Assembly: GCA_001295905.1 (NCBI GenBank)
Contig: LJHT01000009.1
Location: 1 to 64,000, forward strand
Direction: 5' to 3'
DNA: 64,000 bases
From: a beta proteobacterium AAP51
GTDB taxonomy: Bacteria > Pseudomonadota > Gammaproteobacteria > Burkholderiales > Burkholderiaceae_C
A program made the translations under genes and the position numbers. Positions 33,803-44,300 of this stretch are shown one piece after another (position 1 is the first letter of the stretch; every line of letters starts with the position of its first letter). Under the pieces are notes generated by a model. That model searched no databases, was not told the DNA's origin, and saw nothing but the letters and a program-made list of their open reading frames with translations.

Positions 33803-35896
33803 TCAGCGCGTCAGTCCGGCCTGGCGGGCCTGGGTCTGTATCCAAGCCTTGAAGTCTTCCAGCGTCTTCACGCCTTGCTGGTCTTGCGCCCAGGCGGCGC
33901 CGAAGGCGTAGTCCATGGCCTGCGGGTCGGCAAAGCGCACGAAGAGCGTGTTGCCGTCGTCCTGCACCCCGCCCTGCACGGCAGCGGGCCTGTAGAAGAG
34001 CACCATGCCCAGCGCGTCCTTGGCCAGCGACTGCACGCCCCAGGTGGCGATGTAGGCCCAGCCCCGAGGCGCGTTCGCCGCCGCGCCAGCGCCCTGCACC
34101 GGCCCTTGCAGCACCGTCACGCCGGGGTGCTTGACCAGCCCCGTCACCAGCGGCGTGGCCACACCCTGGGCGCGGGCCTGGGCGCGTGTGAGGGCAGAGC
34201 CCAGGCGCAGTTCCAGCCGCGTGGTGAGGCTGGAGGCCGGGCCGTCGAAGCCGCTGCTGCCCACCTCGACCACGGCCGCCTGCGGGCCGCTTTCCAGCAC
34301 CTTCGCGGTGAGCGTGCTCTTGCCCGGCTGCCGCGCCCGGCCGCCGCGCAGCAGCCCGATGCCGCCGATGCCGATGCTGTCGCCCACCTGCAGGATGTCC
34401 TGGCCCCAGGCTGCGGCGGCGTGGTAGTCGTCCAGACCCTGGCCGATGGTGTGCAGCACGGGTTGCGGGCGCTTCTTGCCGAAGATGTCAATGGCCAGGC
34501 GCTCGTCCAGGTACAGGCGGTAGGCCACCAGGTCGGACTCCCAGCCAATGCCTTCGAAGGCCAGCAGACCGTCGCCAACGTAGTGCGAGGCCGGCACGGC
34601 ATAGCTCTGCCGCAGGTGGAACACGCCGCCCTGCAGCACGCGGTTGACCACGGTGCCGCCGTCCTGCACGTTCAGCACGGCCTGCACGGGCACGGGCTCG
34701 CGCTGCACGGTGAGGTCGGGGCCCGGGGCCAGGTTCAGATCGGCCACGGCCGTGGCGGCCAGCAGGAAGGCGCCCACGCCGTAGAACTGCGTGTCTTCGA
34801 AGGCCACATTCTCGGGCCGGTCTGAAACGGGCTGCACCCAGCCCAGGCGGCCGTTCGGGTGCACGGCCCGCACCAGCGCCGTCCAGCCCTTGCGCACGCT
34901 GGGCTCGTACTCGGCGGCCGGCAGCAGGCCGGCCTTGATGCCCCAGGCCAGCCCGTAGGTGAAGAAGCCGGTGCCGCTGGATTCGGGCAGGGTCTGGGCC
35001 GGGTCGGCCAGCAGCGAGGGCGACCAGTAGCCATCGGGCTTCTGGATGACCTTCAGCTTGGCCGCCATCTCCTTGAACACCTGCTCCATGCGCTGGCGCA
35101 CGGGGTCGCCTGCGGGCAGCAGCGGAATCATGAGCGGCAGGCCGGCGAAGACCCAGCCGTTGCCACGGCTCCAGAACACCTTCTCGCCGCGCGGGCCGCG
35201 GCGGTCGAAGAAGCGCGAGTCGCGGAAGTACAGCCGTTCCTGCGGGTCGTAGAGGTACTCGGTGGTGGCCAGGAATTCCTTCTTGGCGTACTCGGCGTAC
35301 CTCGGGTCGCCCGTCACGCGCGACAGCTCCAGCCACGCCGGCGGCGCCATGAACAGCGCGTCAGACCAGCACCAGCGGTCGTCGCAGTCCACGCCGCGCG
35401 GGTCGGTGTACTCGCGGTGTTTCAGGCCCACCTCGGGCGGGAAGGCCAGGATCATGTCGAAGCGCTGCTTCAGGTGCGTCAGCGCCTCGGGCGGTGCGCC
35501 GTTGCGGGCGGCCCAGAGATAGGTCTGCCCGATGACGTGGTCGTCGGCGTGGTAGCGCATGGGGCCCAGCTGCCACTTGTTGGCCTCGCCGCGCGCCAGG
35601 ATGGTCTGCTTGTAGATGGCGTTGGGTGAACGCTCGGCCATCGCTGTCAGACCCACGAACAGCGCGCCCTGCACCCAGCCGGTCTTGTGCGGCGTGTCGG
35701 GCGAGGCCTTGGCCGGTATGGCCCCGCCGGCCAGCATGGCCAGCTGGTGCATGCCCACCTTCTCGGCCAGCTGCATCACCTCTGCGCTGCGGTAGGGAAT
35801 GGGCGCAGGGGCCGCACTCTGCGCCTGCCCCGGCAGGGCGGTGGTGGCCAGGCACAGGGCCCAGCACGCAGTCAAGACTGGTCGCCACATGAACAT
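33803..35896 (-). CDS. Exported GH105-DUF4861 fusion, unsaturated rhamnogalacturonyl hydrolase
   Basis: The 697-residue protein has a signal peptide (about residues 5-26). Residues of about 35-390 form the (alpha/alpha)6 barrel of GH105/GH88 enzymes, which hydrate the 4,5-double bond of lyase products and so release the terminal uronate. Family motifs are KTGWVQGALFVGL, HADDHVIGQTYL, CWSDALFMAPPAW with the catalytic Asp, FWSRGNGWVFAGL and SSGTGFFTYGLAWGI. Residues of about 400-690 match DUF4861, a beta-sandwich domain frequent in plant-polysaccharide loci. The fusion is longer than single-domain GH105 proteins (about 370 residues). It lies 24 nt behind rhaB, so hydrolysis in the periplasm is coupled genetically to rhamnose use. 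Confidence 0.9.
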   Translation of the reverse strand: MFMWRPVLTACWALCLATTALPGQAQSAAPAPIPYRSAEVMQLAEKVGMHQLAMLAGGAIPAKASPDTPHKTGWVQGALFVGLTAMAERSPNAIYKQTILARGEANKWQLGPMRYHADDHVIGQTYLWAARNGAPPEALTHLKQRFDMILAFPPEVGLKHREYTDPRGVDCDDRWCWSDALFMAPPAWLELSRVTGDPRYAEYAKKEFLATTEYLYDPQERLYFRDSRFFDRRGPRGEKVFWSRGNGWVFAGLPLMIPLLPAGDPVRQRMEQVFKEMAAKLKVIQKPDGYWSPSLLADPAQTLPESSGTGFFTYGLAWGIKAGLLPAAEYEPSVRKGWTALVRAVHPNGRLGWVQPVSDRPENVAFEDTQFYGVGAFLLAATAVADLNLAPGPDLTVQREPVPVQAVLNVQDGGTVVNRVLQGGVFHLRQSYAVPASHYVGDGLLAFEGIGWESDLVAYRLYLDERLAIDIFGKKRPQPVLHTIGQGLDDYHAAAAWGQDILQVGDSIGIGGIGLLRGGRARQPGKSTLTAKVLESGPQAAVVEVGSSGFDGPASSLTTRLELRLGSALTRAQARAQGVATPLVTGLVKHPGVTVLQGPVQGAGAAANAPRGWAYIATWGVQSLAKDALGMVLFYRPAAVQGGVQDDGNTLFVRFADPQAMDYAFGAAWAQDQQGVKTLEDFKAWIQTQARQAGLTR

Positions 35897-35920
35897 CGTT
35901 TCCTTGCTGAAGAACGTGCA

Positions 35921-37363
35921 TCAACCTGCCAGGCCGAGGCTCAGCTCGGCGGCACGCTCCTGCGCCAGCGCGCACCAGCGCGCATGCAGGGCCACCAGGG
36001 CCGCCCCGCCCAGCGCCGTTGCCGGCACGGTGGCCGGGCTGCTGATGCCGGGTTCGGTCCAGTGCGCCAGCATCCAGGCGCCCCGGGCCGTGCCTTCCAG
36101 GGGGTCGGCACTGACCCGCAGTGTTTCGCGCGGCAGCAGCGTGGCCAGCACGCCGTTGTAGACAGGGTTGCGGGAGAACGGGCCTTCCACGATGGTGGGG
36201 CCCAGGCCACCCAGGCGTTCGATGATCCAGGCCGTGACCTGCGCGGCGTACATCGCGGCCAGCGTGGCGCGTTCGGCCGGGCCCAGGCTGGCGAGCGCGA
36301 CCTCGCCCTGTGCCTCCACCACCAGGCCGGCCTGCTGGCGGAAAGGGCCGCCCTGGGTTTCAAAGCCAGGCAGCGCCATCACGCCGCGTTGCAGCAGGCG
36401 CTGCAGGTCGGCCTCGTTGGCCAGGTCGGGCTCGGCCCCGGCGCACAGGTGCTGAAGTTCACGCCCGCCCATGAAGCGGCCGGTGGGCACACGTTCCTGG
36501 CGCACCGAGACATTGCCCAGCAGGTCGAGATCGGCATCCAGCCGGCGCTCGGGCGCGCCCGGGGCCATCACCACGATCCAGGTGCCGGTGGTCACCAGCG
36601 TCATGCGCGGGTGGCTGCGCAGGTAGCGCGCCAGGCAGGCGTTGCTGTCGTGCGCGCCGGTGTGCACGCGCAGGCCGGGCGGCAGGCCCAGGCTGCGTGC
36701 CAGCGCCGGGCGCACGAGGCCCAGGCTCTCCCAGGCGCGGCGTACCGGGGCCAGCCGCGCCGCCCAGCCGCGGCGCTGCGCCAGGTTCGAAGGCGCGCCT
36801 GCCGTGGGGTTCCACAGGTGGGTGTGACAGCCGAGGGACGTGACTTCGCTGGCGGCCACGCCGCACAGCCACCAGGCCCAGTACTGCGCGTAGGGCAGCA
36901 GCTCGCCGCGCGCGAAGCTGCCGGGCGCATGGCGTTCCAGCCAGTCGAACTGCGTGGCGGCGTTCAGGCCGCGCGGCAGGTCGGGGCTTTGGGTTTCGGC
37001 AAAGGCGCCGAGTTGCGCTGCCCAGTCGGCCGGGCGCTCGTCGAAGTCTTCGAATTCGTAGTCGGGCACGGGCCAGCACAGGCCTTGTTCATCCACCGCC
37101 GCGAAGGCCGCGCCATGCGCCGTGGGCACGGCACGGGCCAGCCGCTGGCGCAGCGGGCCCAGGCCGGCCAGCGCCTCCATCAACCAGGCTTCGATGCCGG
37201 CGGTGTCGAGCGCGCCCCAGGGAACGGCCGCGGTGGCGGGCAGCGCGCCGCTGGCGTGGTCGGCCTGCGCCACCACGTGGCCGCCACGGTCCAGCACCAG
37301 CAGCTTGCTGCGGGTCTTGCCGATGTCGAGCACGAGGTCCAGCGGACCCTGGCCCGCACCCAT
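35921..37363 (-). CDS. rhaB: FGGY-family rhamnulokinase
   Basis: The 480-residue protein phosphorylates L-rhamnulose to L-rhamnulose 1-phosphate. It has the two ATPase lobes of FGGY kinases: phosphate-1 LVLDIGKTRSKLLVLD at the N-terminus, TGAHDSNACLARYL and VTTGTWIVVM in the middle, and EGPFSRNPVYNGVLATLL near the C-terminus. It differs from the E. coli enzyme but resembles the kinases encoded with RhaI-type isomerases in other proteobacteria. The start ATG 37363 lies 13 nt after the rhaI stop. Substrate assignment rests on the rhaD-rhaI neighbours. Confidence 0.88.
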   Translation of the reverse strand: MGAGQGPLDLVLDIGKTRSKLLVLDRGGHVVAQADHASGALPATAAVPWGALDTAGIEAWLMEALAGLGPLRQRLARAVPTAHGAAFAAVDEQGLCWPVPDYEFEDFDERPADWAAQLGAFAETQSPDLPRGLNAATQFDWLERHAPGSFARGELLPYAQYWAWWLCGVAASEVTSLGCHTHLWNPTAGAPSNLAQRRGWAARLAPVRRAWESLGLVRPALARSLGLPPGLRVHTGAHDSNACLARYLRSHPRMTLVTTGTWIVVMAPGAPERRLDADLDLLGNVSVRQERVPTGRFMGGRELQHLCAGAEPDLANEADLQRLLQRGVMALPGFETQGGPFRQQAGLVVEAQGEVALASLGPAERATLAAMYAAQVTAWIIERLGGLGPTIVEGPFSRNPVYNGVLATLLPRETLRVSADPLEGTARGAWMLAHWTEPGISSPATVPATALGGAALVALHARWCALAQERAAELSLGLAG

Positions 37364-37376
37364 GCCGGCCGCCTGT

Positions 37377-38675
37377 CTAGACAATGCCGCCCCCGCCGCC
37401 GGCGCGCGCCGGACGCGCCGCACCCATGCGGGCGCGGTAGCCGCTGGCACGGTAGGTGGCGATGGGGTCCACCGCCGCGCCGGCGCGCAGGCGCACCTGC
37501 TGCAGGATGGGCTGCACATCGGTCTGGAAGGCGCGCTTGAGCAGCTTGGTGGCAGCCAATGCGTCGTTGGCCTGCTGCGCGGCATCCAGCGCGGCGCGGT
37601 CCACCAGCAAGGCCTGCGCGTAGGTGCGCTGCACCTGTTCTGCGCTGTCGATCAGGCTCTCGATGGGGTCGGTGACGTTGTGGCTCTGGTCCAGCATGTA
37701 GGCCGGGTTGAAGCCGGCCACGCCTTCGTGCGCCGCGGCCACGAGCTCGTTGAACACGAGGAAGAGGCGGTAGGGGCTGACGCTGCCGGCGTCCAGGTCG
37801 TCATCGCCGTACTTGCTGTCGTTGAAGTGGAAGCCGGCGAGCTTGTTGGCCGCGATCAGCCGCGCCACGATGAGCTCGATGTTGACGTTGGGCGCGTGGT
37901 GGCCCAGGTCCACCAGGCACTGCACCTGCGGGCCCAAGGCCGTGGCGGCCAGGTAGCTGCTGCCCCAGTCTTGGATGACGGTGCTGTAGAAGGCCGGCTC
38001 GCAAATCTTGTGTTCCAGGAACATGCGCCAGTCGCCCGGCAGCGCGGCCACGATCTGGCGTGTGCTGTCGAGATATCGGTCGAAAGCGCGGCGGAAGTGC
38101 TGCTGGCCAGGGAAGTTGCTGCCGTCGCCCACCCACACCGTCAGCGCCTGGCTGCCCAAGGCCTTGCCGATTTCGATGCACTCGATGTTGTGCGCCACCG
38201 CCTGCGCACGCGTGCCGGCATCGGTGTGCGTGAGGCTGCCGAACTTGTAGCTGTGCGGCTGGCCCGGCTGGTCGCTGAAGGTGTTGCTGTTCATCGCGTC
38301 GAAGCCCAGGCCGTAGGCCTGCGCCTGGCCGCGCAGCTCGGCGTAGTCGCTGCACTTGTCCCAGGGGATGTGCAGGCTGACGGTGGGCGTGGCGCGGCCC
38401 AGCTGGTGGATGACGGCGCAGTCTTGCAGCTTGTCGAATACATCGCGCGGCTCGCCCGCGCCAGGAAAGCGCGCGAAGCGCGTGCCGCCCGTGCCCACGC
38501 CCCAGCTGGGGATGGCCACACCGAAGGCCGCCACCTGCGCGGCCACGCGCTCGATGTCGATGTCGCGCCGGGCGAGTTGCTCGCCCAGGTGCTCGTAGTC
38601 GTTGCGCACATGGCGTTCCAGGCGCGCGTTCTGGTCCGCAATCAGCTGCGGGGCGATGGGCAGTGAGGTGGTCAT
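37377..38675 (-). CDS. rhaI: L-rhamnose isomerase, RhaI type
   Basis: The 432-residue cytoplasmic enzyme converts L-rhamnose to L-rhamnulose. It has the xylose-isomerase-like TIM barrel of the Pseudomonas-type RhaI, not the E. coli RhaA family. Metal and substrate motifs are FLEHKICEPAFY (Glu ligand), CLVDLGHHAPNVNIE (Asp and His) and AGFHFNDSKYGDDDLDAG (His, Asp). The start ATG 38675 lies 4 nt behind the rhaD stop, which shows a tight operon. Length is normal. Confidence 0.95.
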   Translation of the reverse strand: MTTSLPIAPQLIADQNARLERHVRNDYEHLGEQLARRDIDIERVAAQVAAFGVAIPSWGVGTGGTRFARFPGAGEPRDVFDKLQDCAVIHQLGRATPTVSLHIPWDKCSDYAELRGQAQAYGLGFDAMNSNTFSDQPGQPHSYKFGSLTHTDAGTRAQAVAHNIECIEIGKALGSQALTVWVGDGSNFPGQQHFRRAFDRYLDSTRQIVAALPGDWRMFLEHKICEPAFYSTVIQDWGSSYLAATALGPQVQCLVDLGHHAPNVNIELIVARLIAANKLAGFHFNDSKYGDDDLDAGSVSPYRLFLVFNELVAAAHEGVAGFNPAYMLDQSHNVTDPIESLIDSAEQVQRTYAQALLVDRAALDAAQQANDALAATKLLKRAFQTDVQPILQQVRLRAGAAVDPIATYRASGYRARMGAARPARAGGGGGIV

Positions 38676-38679
38676 GGGC

Positions 38680-40779
38680 TTACCTCGTGAACGCGGGCAG
38701 GTTGCCGGCATCGACGTTGAGGATGTTGCCGGTGCACTTGCCCGACAACTGCTCGGCGGCGAAGAAGTACACGGCTTCTGCGATGTCTTCCGGGTAGACG
38801 CTGCGCTTGAGCATGCTGCGCTCGCGGTAGAAGGTCTCCAGGTCACCTTCGTCGATCTTGTTGGCCGCGGCGCGCTCGGCGCTCCACTGCCCCGTCCAGA
38901 TCTTGCTGCCGCGGATGACGGCGTCGGGGTTCACCACGTTGCTGCGGATGCCCAGCGGCGCGCCCTCCAGCGCGAAGCTGCGGCTGAGTTGGATCTCGGC
39001 CGCCTTGGCCGCGCAGTAGGCCGTGGCCTGGTTGCTGGCCACCATGCCGTTCTTGCTGGCCACGACGATGATGTTGCCGCCGGTGCGCTGGCGCTTCATC
39101 ACGCGGAAGGCCTCGCGGCCCACGAGGAAGTAGCCCGTGGCCAGGATGCTCTGGTTGCGGTTCCACAGCGCCAGGCTCGTGTCTTCCAGCGGCGCAGCAC
39201 TGGCTATGCCGGCGTTGCTGACGAGGATGTCGACGCCGCCGAATTCCAGGCTGGTGGTGTCGAAGGCGGTAATGACGCTGGCCTCGTCGGTCACGTCGCA
39301 CTTCACGCCACGCACGTGGTCTTTGCCGTGCGCCTTGGCGAGCTCGGCGCTCACGCTGGCCAGGGCTTCGGTGTCGATGTCGGCCAGCACCACGCAGGCA
39401 CCTTCGGCCAGCATGCGGCGCGCAATGGCCTGGCCGATGCCGCCGGCACCGCCCGTCACCAGCGCCACCTTGCCCACCAGCGGCTTCGGCTTCGGCATGC
39501 GCTGCAGCTTGGCTTCTTCGAGCAGCCAGTACTCGATGTCGAAGGCTTCCTGTTCGGGCAGGCCCACGTATTGATCGACGGCGTTGGCCTCGCGCATCAC
39601 GTTGATGGCGTTGACGTAGAACTCGCCAGCGATGCGCGCCGTGGCCTTGTCGGCCGCCACCGTCACCATGCCGATGCGCGGCAGCAGCAGCACCACCGGG
39701 TTGGGGTCGCGCAGCGCGGGGCTGTTGGCGCGCTTGCAGCGCTCGTAGTAGGCGGCGTAGTCGGCGCGGTAGGCGGCCAGCAGCTCGTCGAGCTGGGCCT
39801 TCAGCGCGTCGCCGTCCAGGCGCCAGACGTCTTCGTGGATGACCAGCGGGCGGATCTTGGTGCGCAGGAAGTGGTCGGGGCAGCTCGTGCCCAGGGCGGC
39901 CAGCGGCTCCAGGTCGGCCGAGTTCACGAACTCCATCACCTCCGGCGACGTGTTGACGTGCAGCAGCTTCGGTTTGCCGGCCGAAGCCACACCGCGGATG
40001 ACCGGCAGCACACGCGCCAGCACGCTGAGGCGTTCTTCATCGGCCAAGGTCTCGAAACGAGAGCCGCCGAACACCACCGCCTTCTTCGCCGCGCGCTCTT
40101 GCGCCAGCCAGGCCTGCGCACGCTCGATCAGCGCCACGGTGTTTTCGTAGCAGCTCTGCGAGGTGTCGCCCCAGCTGAAGAGGCCGTGCCCGCCCAGCAC
40201 GATGCCGCGCAGCCCGGGGTGGGCTTCGTTGTAGGCCTTGAGGCGGCAGCCCAGCTCGTAGCCGGGGCGCATCCAGGGCATCCAGCCCACCGTGCCCTCG
40301 AAGATCTTTTTCGTGATCTCCTCGGAGTTGGCCATGGCGGCAATGGCAATCACCGCATCGGGGTGCATGTGGTCCACGTGCGCATAGGGCAGCTGCGAGT
40401 GCAGCGGCGTGTCGATGCTGGCGGCGCGCGGGTTCAGGTTGAAGGTGCAGTGCGGCAGGTAGCCCACCATCTCGTCTTCGTGCGCCAGGCCGCGGTACAG
40501 GCCCTGTAACGCGTGCAGCTTGTCGAGATAGAGCGTGGAGAAGCCGTCGCGCTTCATCGAGCCGATGTCGCCGCCCGAACCCTTGACCCACAGCACGTCC
40601 ACCATCTGCCCGGTGAGCGGGTCTTGCTGTTTCACCTTGGCCGAGGTGTTGCCGCCGCCGTAGTTCGTGATGCGCAGGTCGGAGCCCAGCAGGTTGCTGC
40701 GGTAGAGCAGCAGTCCGGGTTCGTCGAGCCCGGCGGCGTGCTCGGCGTTCCAGAGAGGGAAGGGGCGGTGGTCGGTCAT
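38680..40779 (-). CDS. rhaD: Bifunctional rhamnulose-1-phosphate aldolase/lactaldehyde dehydrogenase
   Basis: The 699-residue protein joins two enzymes. Residues of about 1-420 are a class II aldolase (zinc site in AHVDHMHPDA and GGHGLFSWGD) that splits L-rhamnulose 1-phosphate into dihydroxyacetone phosphate and L-lactaldehyde. Residues of about 435-699 are an SDR (TGGAGGIGQAIA, SNAGIASA, YCAAKAAE) that oxidises or reduces lactaldehyde. The fusion RhaD is common in bacteria with RhaI-type isomerases. It is the first gene of the minus-strand operon. A predicted promoter lies at 40896-40924 and leaves a leader of about 110 nt. Confidence 0.96.
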   Translation of the reverse strand: MTDHRPFPLWNAEHAAGLDEPGLLLYRSNLLGSDLRITNYGGGNTSAKVKQQDPLTGQMVDVLWVKGSGGDIGSMKRDGFSTLYLDKLHALQGLYRGLAHEDEMVGYLPHCTFNLNPRAASIDTPLHSQLPYAHVDHMHPDAVIAIAAMANSEEITKKIFEGTVGWMPWMRPGYELGCRLKAYNEAHPGLRGIVLGGHGLFSWGDTSQSCYENTVALIERAQAWLAQERAAKKAVVFGGSRFETLADEERLSVLARVLPVIRGVASAGKPKLLHVNTSPEVMEFVNSADLEPLAALGTSCPDHFLRTKIRPLVIHEDVWRLDGDALKAQLDELLAAYRADYAAYYERCKRANSPALRDPNPVVLLLPRIGMVTVAADKATARIAGEFYVNAINVMREANAVDQYVGLPEQEAFDIEYWLLEEAKLQRMPKPKPLVGKVALVTGGAGGIGQAIARRMLAEGACVVLADIDTEALASVSAELAKAHGKDHVRGVKCDVTDEASVITAFDTTSLEFGGVDILVSNAGIASAAPLEDTSLALWNRNQSILATGYFLVGREAFRVMKRQRTGGNIIVVASKNGMVASNQATAYCAAKAAEIQLSRSFALEGAPLGIRSNVVNPDAVIRGSKIWTGQWSAERAAANKIDEGDLETFYRERSMLKRSVYPEDIAEAVYFFAAEQLSGKCTGNILNVDAGNLPAFTR

Positions 40780-40895
40780 GGGCGGCGTCGGGCGAAGGGT
40801 GCGTGCTGCTGGCGGGTTCTGTTCACCCGGGCTGCAACGGGGCAGCCCGGCCACGGCGTGCAGAGACCGGGCTCGGGGTGGGTGTTACCGAGGTG

Positions 40896-40924
40896 ACTGT
40901 AGGCATGCGACCCCATCGCGACAA
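40896..40924 (-). promoter_or_regulatory. Predicted sigma-70 promoter of rhaD operon
   Basis: On the minus strand TTGTCG (40924-40919) and TACAGT (40901-40896) match the -35 and -10 hexamers at 4 of 6 positions each, with an ideal 17-bp spacer. Transcription would start near 40889. Confidence 0.5.
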
Positions 40925-40944
40925 TGCATGCAGGCTTCTTTTCG

Positions 40945-40963
40945 GGATAAGCAATGCTTATCC
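40945..40963. promoter_or_regulatory. Perfect palindromic operator before rhaD
   Basis: GGATAAGC-AAT-GCTTATCC has two perfect 8-bp arms. Its centre lies about 65 bp upstream of the predicted rhaD start point, the usual place for a LysR-type or class I activator site, and it contains a T-N11-A core (ATAAGCAATGCTTAT). It is unusually A/T-rich for the region. Confidence 0.6.
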
Positions 40964-40977
40964 GAGGCCCGCCTCGG
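40962..40977. repeat. GC-rich inverted repeat overlapping the palindrome
   Basis: CCGAGGC(40962-40968) and GCCTCGG(40971-40977) pair perfectly across 2 nt and share two bases with the palindrome before it. It could be a second binding site or a hairpin in a transcript. Confidence 0.4.
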
Positions 40978-41309
40978 CAAGGCTGAAGGCACGCCGCCGC
41001 GAGGGCCGGGCCGGGTGCGGCACGGGTGTGGAGGCAGGCCGGGGCACCCCGCGCACTTGCAGGCAAACCCCTAGGCCGCAGGCCTGCCTTTGTGCCGCGC
41101 CAGGGCCTGCCCGGGTGGGGTGAACCACGGGCATGTCCGCTTCGCGCATCGGCAGTGTGTGAACGAACATTTCCGGGCGACGAAATGGGTGGCGCCGAAC
41201 CGCGGTGAACACCTCCCCGACACGGACGCCGCGGCCTGACGCCGCGCCGGCGGGCGACCCTTCCACCACCGGCGGAACCCACCGCCGTGAATGCCTCGGA
41301 GACAACTTC

Positions 41310-44300
41310 ATGCGACACCCTGCCTGCGCTGCGCGCATCCTTCGGCCGCACCCCATCGCCCTGGCGGTGAGTGGCCTGCTCTTCACCGGTGCGGCCTTCG
41401 CCCAGACCGCTGCCCCGGCCGCGCCCGCCGCCGCTGCCAGCGCCCCGGCGCGCCCCGCCGCCCCAGCCGCTGCCGCGCGACCCGCGACCCAGACCGACGA
41501 CAAGCAGGTCATCATCGTTCAAGGCACGCGGGCTTCGATCGAAGACGCCATCTCGCGCAAGCGCCGCGGCGCCACCGTCAGCGACCACATCGTGGCCGAA
41601 GACGTGAACCAGTTCCCCGACAAGACCATCGGCGATGCCATGGCGCGCATCACCGGCGTGCAGCTGGGCCGCGATGGCGACTCTGGCGAAGGCAGCGGCG
41701 TGTCCATCCGCGGCATGGATGCCACATGGACGCGCGTTGAAGTCGACGGCATGACGCAGCTGGGTGCCAGCATCAACAACAGCAGCAACGCCGGCGACCT
41801 GCGCGAGATCTCGGCCGAGCTGGTGAAGTCCATCGAAGTGGTGAAGGGCACCTTGCCCAACATCCGCGAAGGTGGCATCGGCGGCAGCGTGCGCGTGGAA
41901 AAGCGCAAGCCCTTTGATTTCAAGGAGCGCTTCGTGCAGCTCTCGGCGGCGGCCCAGCACGTCACCAATATCGGCACCACCACGCCGCGCCTGGCCTTCA
42001 TTGCCACCGACAAGTTCCTCAACAACCGGCTGGGCGTGATGTTCAACATCACCTACGACGACGTTGATGTGCGCGGCGACGCCGCCACCAGCGGCGGCGG
42101 CGGTGCCGGGGCCGGGGCCAACTTCAACCTGCAACGCGACTGGAACTTCACCGACCCCAACCAGGCCAAGACCTTCGTGTCAGCCAACGCGCAGTCGGCG
42201 GCCGTCACGGCCAAAGCCGGTTGCGCCGCGCTGGTGTCGAGCAACACAGCCGCCATCACCACGGCCAACCTGATCGCCGACTGCAACCGCCAGTTCAACG
42301 ACTACGCGCCGACCGTGCCGCGTTTCAACATCCGCGAACGTGATGTGAAGCGCGTGTCGGCCGATCTCACGCTGCAGTTCAGGATCAACGACAAGCTCAG
42401 CACCTGGCTCACGCACCAGCCCAACCAGCAGAAGTTCAAGTTCCGCAACTTCGACTATGGCTTCACGCTGGTGGCCGATGACCTGGGCAGCGCCCTGGGC
42501 GCGATGTACAACCGCTTCGCGCCGGCCGCTGGCGGCCGCGCGCCGGTCTACAACACCGATGGTTCACAGCGCACGGTGGGCACCTGCGGCCCGGTGCCCA
42601 CGGCCACGACCAACATCCCGGTCACGCTGAACGCCGCCAACCTGGTCACCGGTCTCACGCTGGGTGACTGCAACTTCGTGCGCAACCTGGGCGGCAACAA
42701 CGTGCTGAGCAGCTCCACGCGCGAGCAGGACATCAACATCAAGTCCGAGTACAACCAGCTCGGCTGGGCTTACCGGGGCGACCTCTGGCGCATCGACGGC
42801 TTCATCGGCGCCTCGCGCCAGGGTTATGTGGAAAGCAATTTCGTCTCGGGCCTGGGCATCAACGCGCCAGGCCTGCAGCTGCAGCCCACCGCCCAGAACA
42901 TCTCGACCATCGTCCTGCCCGCCAATTTCGATTGGTACAACCCGAACAACTACTCCAGCGCCACGCTGAACTACGCCGCCAACCTGCAGCTGCGCAAGGA
43001 AAAGACGGGCCAGCTCGACTTCACGCGGGCACTGGACGTCGGCCCGCTCAACCGCCTGCTTTTCGGCGGCAGCCTCACCAACCAGAGCAGCGTGCGCTAC
43101 TCCAGCAACACCAGCTCGCAGTACGGCACCAACGTCACCACCCAGGGTTCCGAAGTCAACACCACGCTGATCTTCGACTCGCTCAACCCGTTCAACGTGG
43201 TGCCGGCTTCCACGCAGCTGTGGCGGCCCACGGGCGGCGCTGCAGGCGCAACGCCGAACCTGTTCGTCTCGCGCGTGAACATGGAGCGCAACATCACGCG
43301 CCCGCAGATGCAGCAGTACCTGCAGGCCGTGCTGCAGATGACGCCGGGCACCTTCATGGCCGACTCGGCGCTGGCCGGTTCGGTGCCGGCCTCTTGGATG
43401 GCCCCGAGCCGGGATGCCGCGCTGGCCAGCGGGCTGTTCGACGGCCCCAACACCACCGCCCTGATGAACACCGGCAGGCTCACACAGTCGCTGGGCAGTG
43501 ACGGCCGCACCTATCCGCAGCAGCCCACCTTCGACGTGAAGCAGCGCGTGGAGGCCGCCTACGTGCGCCTGGATTGGGACCTGCCCGAGTTCAAGGGCCT
43601 CGTGCTGGACGGCAACTTCGGCGTGCGCTACACGCGCACCACGGTCGATTCGGCCGGCTTCCTGCAGGTGCCCGGCGCCCCGGTGCCGGGTTCGACCGCC
43701 GTGCCCCCCCCGTTGCGTTCGCTGGTGGTCGTGAAGCACCAGTACAACGACGTGCTGCCTTCCTTCAACCTCGCGGCCAATGCCCTGGGCGGCAAGTTCA
43801 CCACCCGCCTCGGCTGGGGCAAGGTGCTGACGCGCCCCAACCTCGACAGCCTGCGCCCGAACATCGTCTGCACGGCCGACGACCCCACCAACCCGGCCAG
43901 CGACGGCATCGACAACTGCACGGGCGGCAGCCCGGTGCTCAAGCCCTTCCGCGGCACCAAGACCGACCTGAGCTTCGAGTTCTACCCGGTGCGGGGCTCG
44001 CAGATCAACCTGGCCTTCTACCAGGTGGACATCAAGGTCGACTCGCCCGGATCGGCGCGCCGCTTCCTGGGCGAGATCGACCTCGGTGACGGCATCCTGC
44101 GCTCGGTGACGGTGCCCACCAACAACGAGCCCGGCCCGACGACTAGCGGTGTCGAATTCGGTGTGCGTACGGCCTTCAACTACCTGCCGGGCTTCTGGCG
44201 CCACTTCGGCGCCGACTTCAACATCACGCGCAACCGTGCCAAGTACGCGCCGGGCGCCGAGCAATTCATCAACATCGCCGGCTCGTACAACGTGCTGGCG

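Larger units (their letters stand above)
40780..41309. other. Divergent control region between rhaD and TonB receptor
   Basis: The 530-bp gap carries no credible gene. It must drive both halves of the rhamnogalacturonan locus. Found in it: a sigma-70-like promoter toward rhaD (40896-40924), a perfect palindrome (40945-40963) and an overlapping GC-rich inverted repeat (40962-40977). No comparable promoter was found for the plus-strand operon. Confidence 0.7.
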
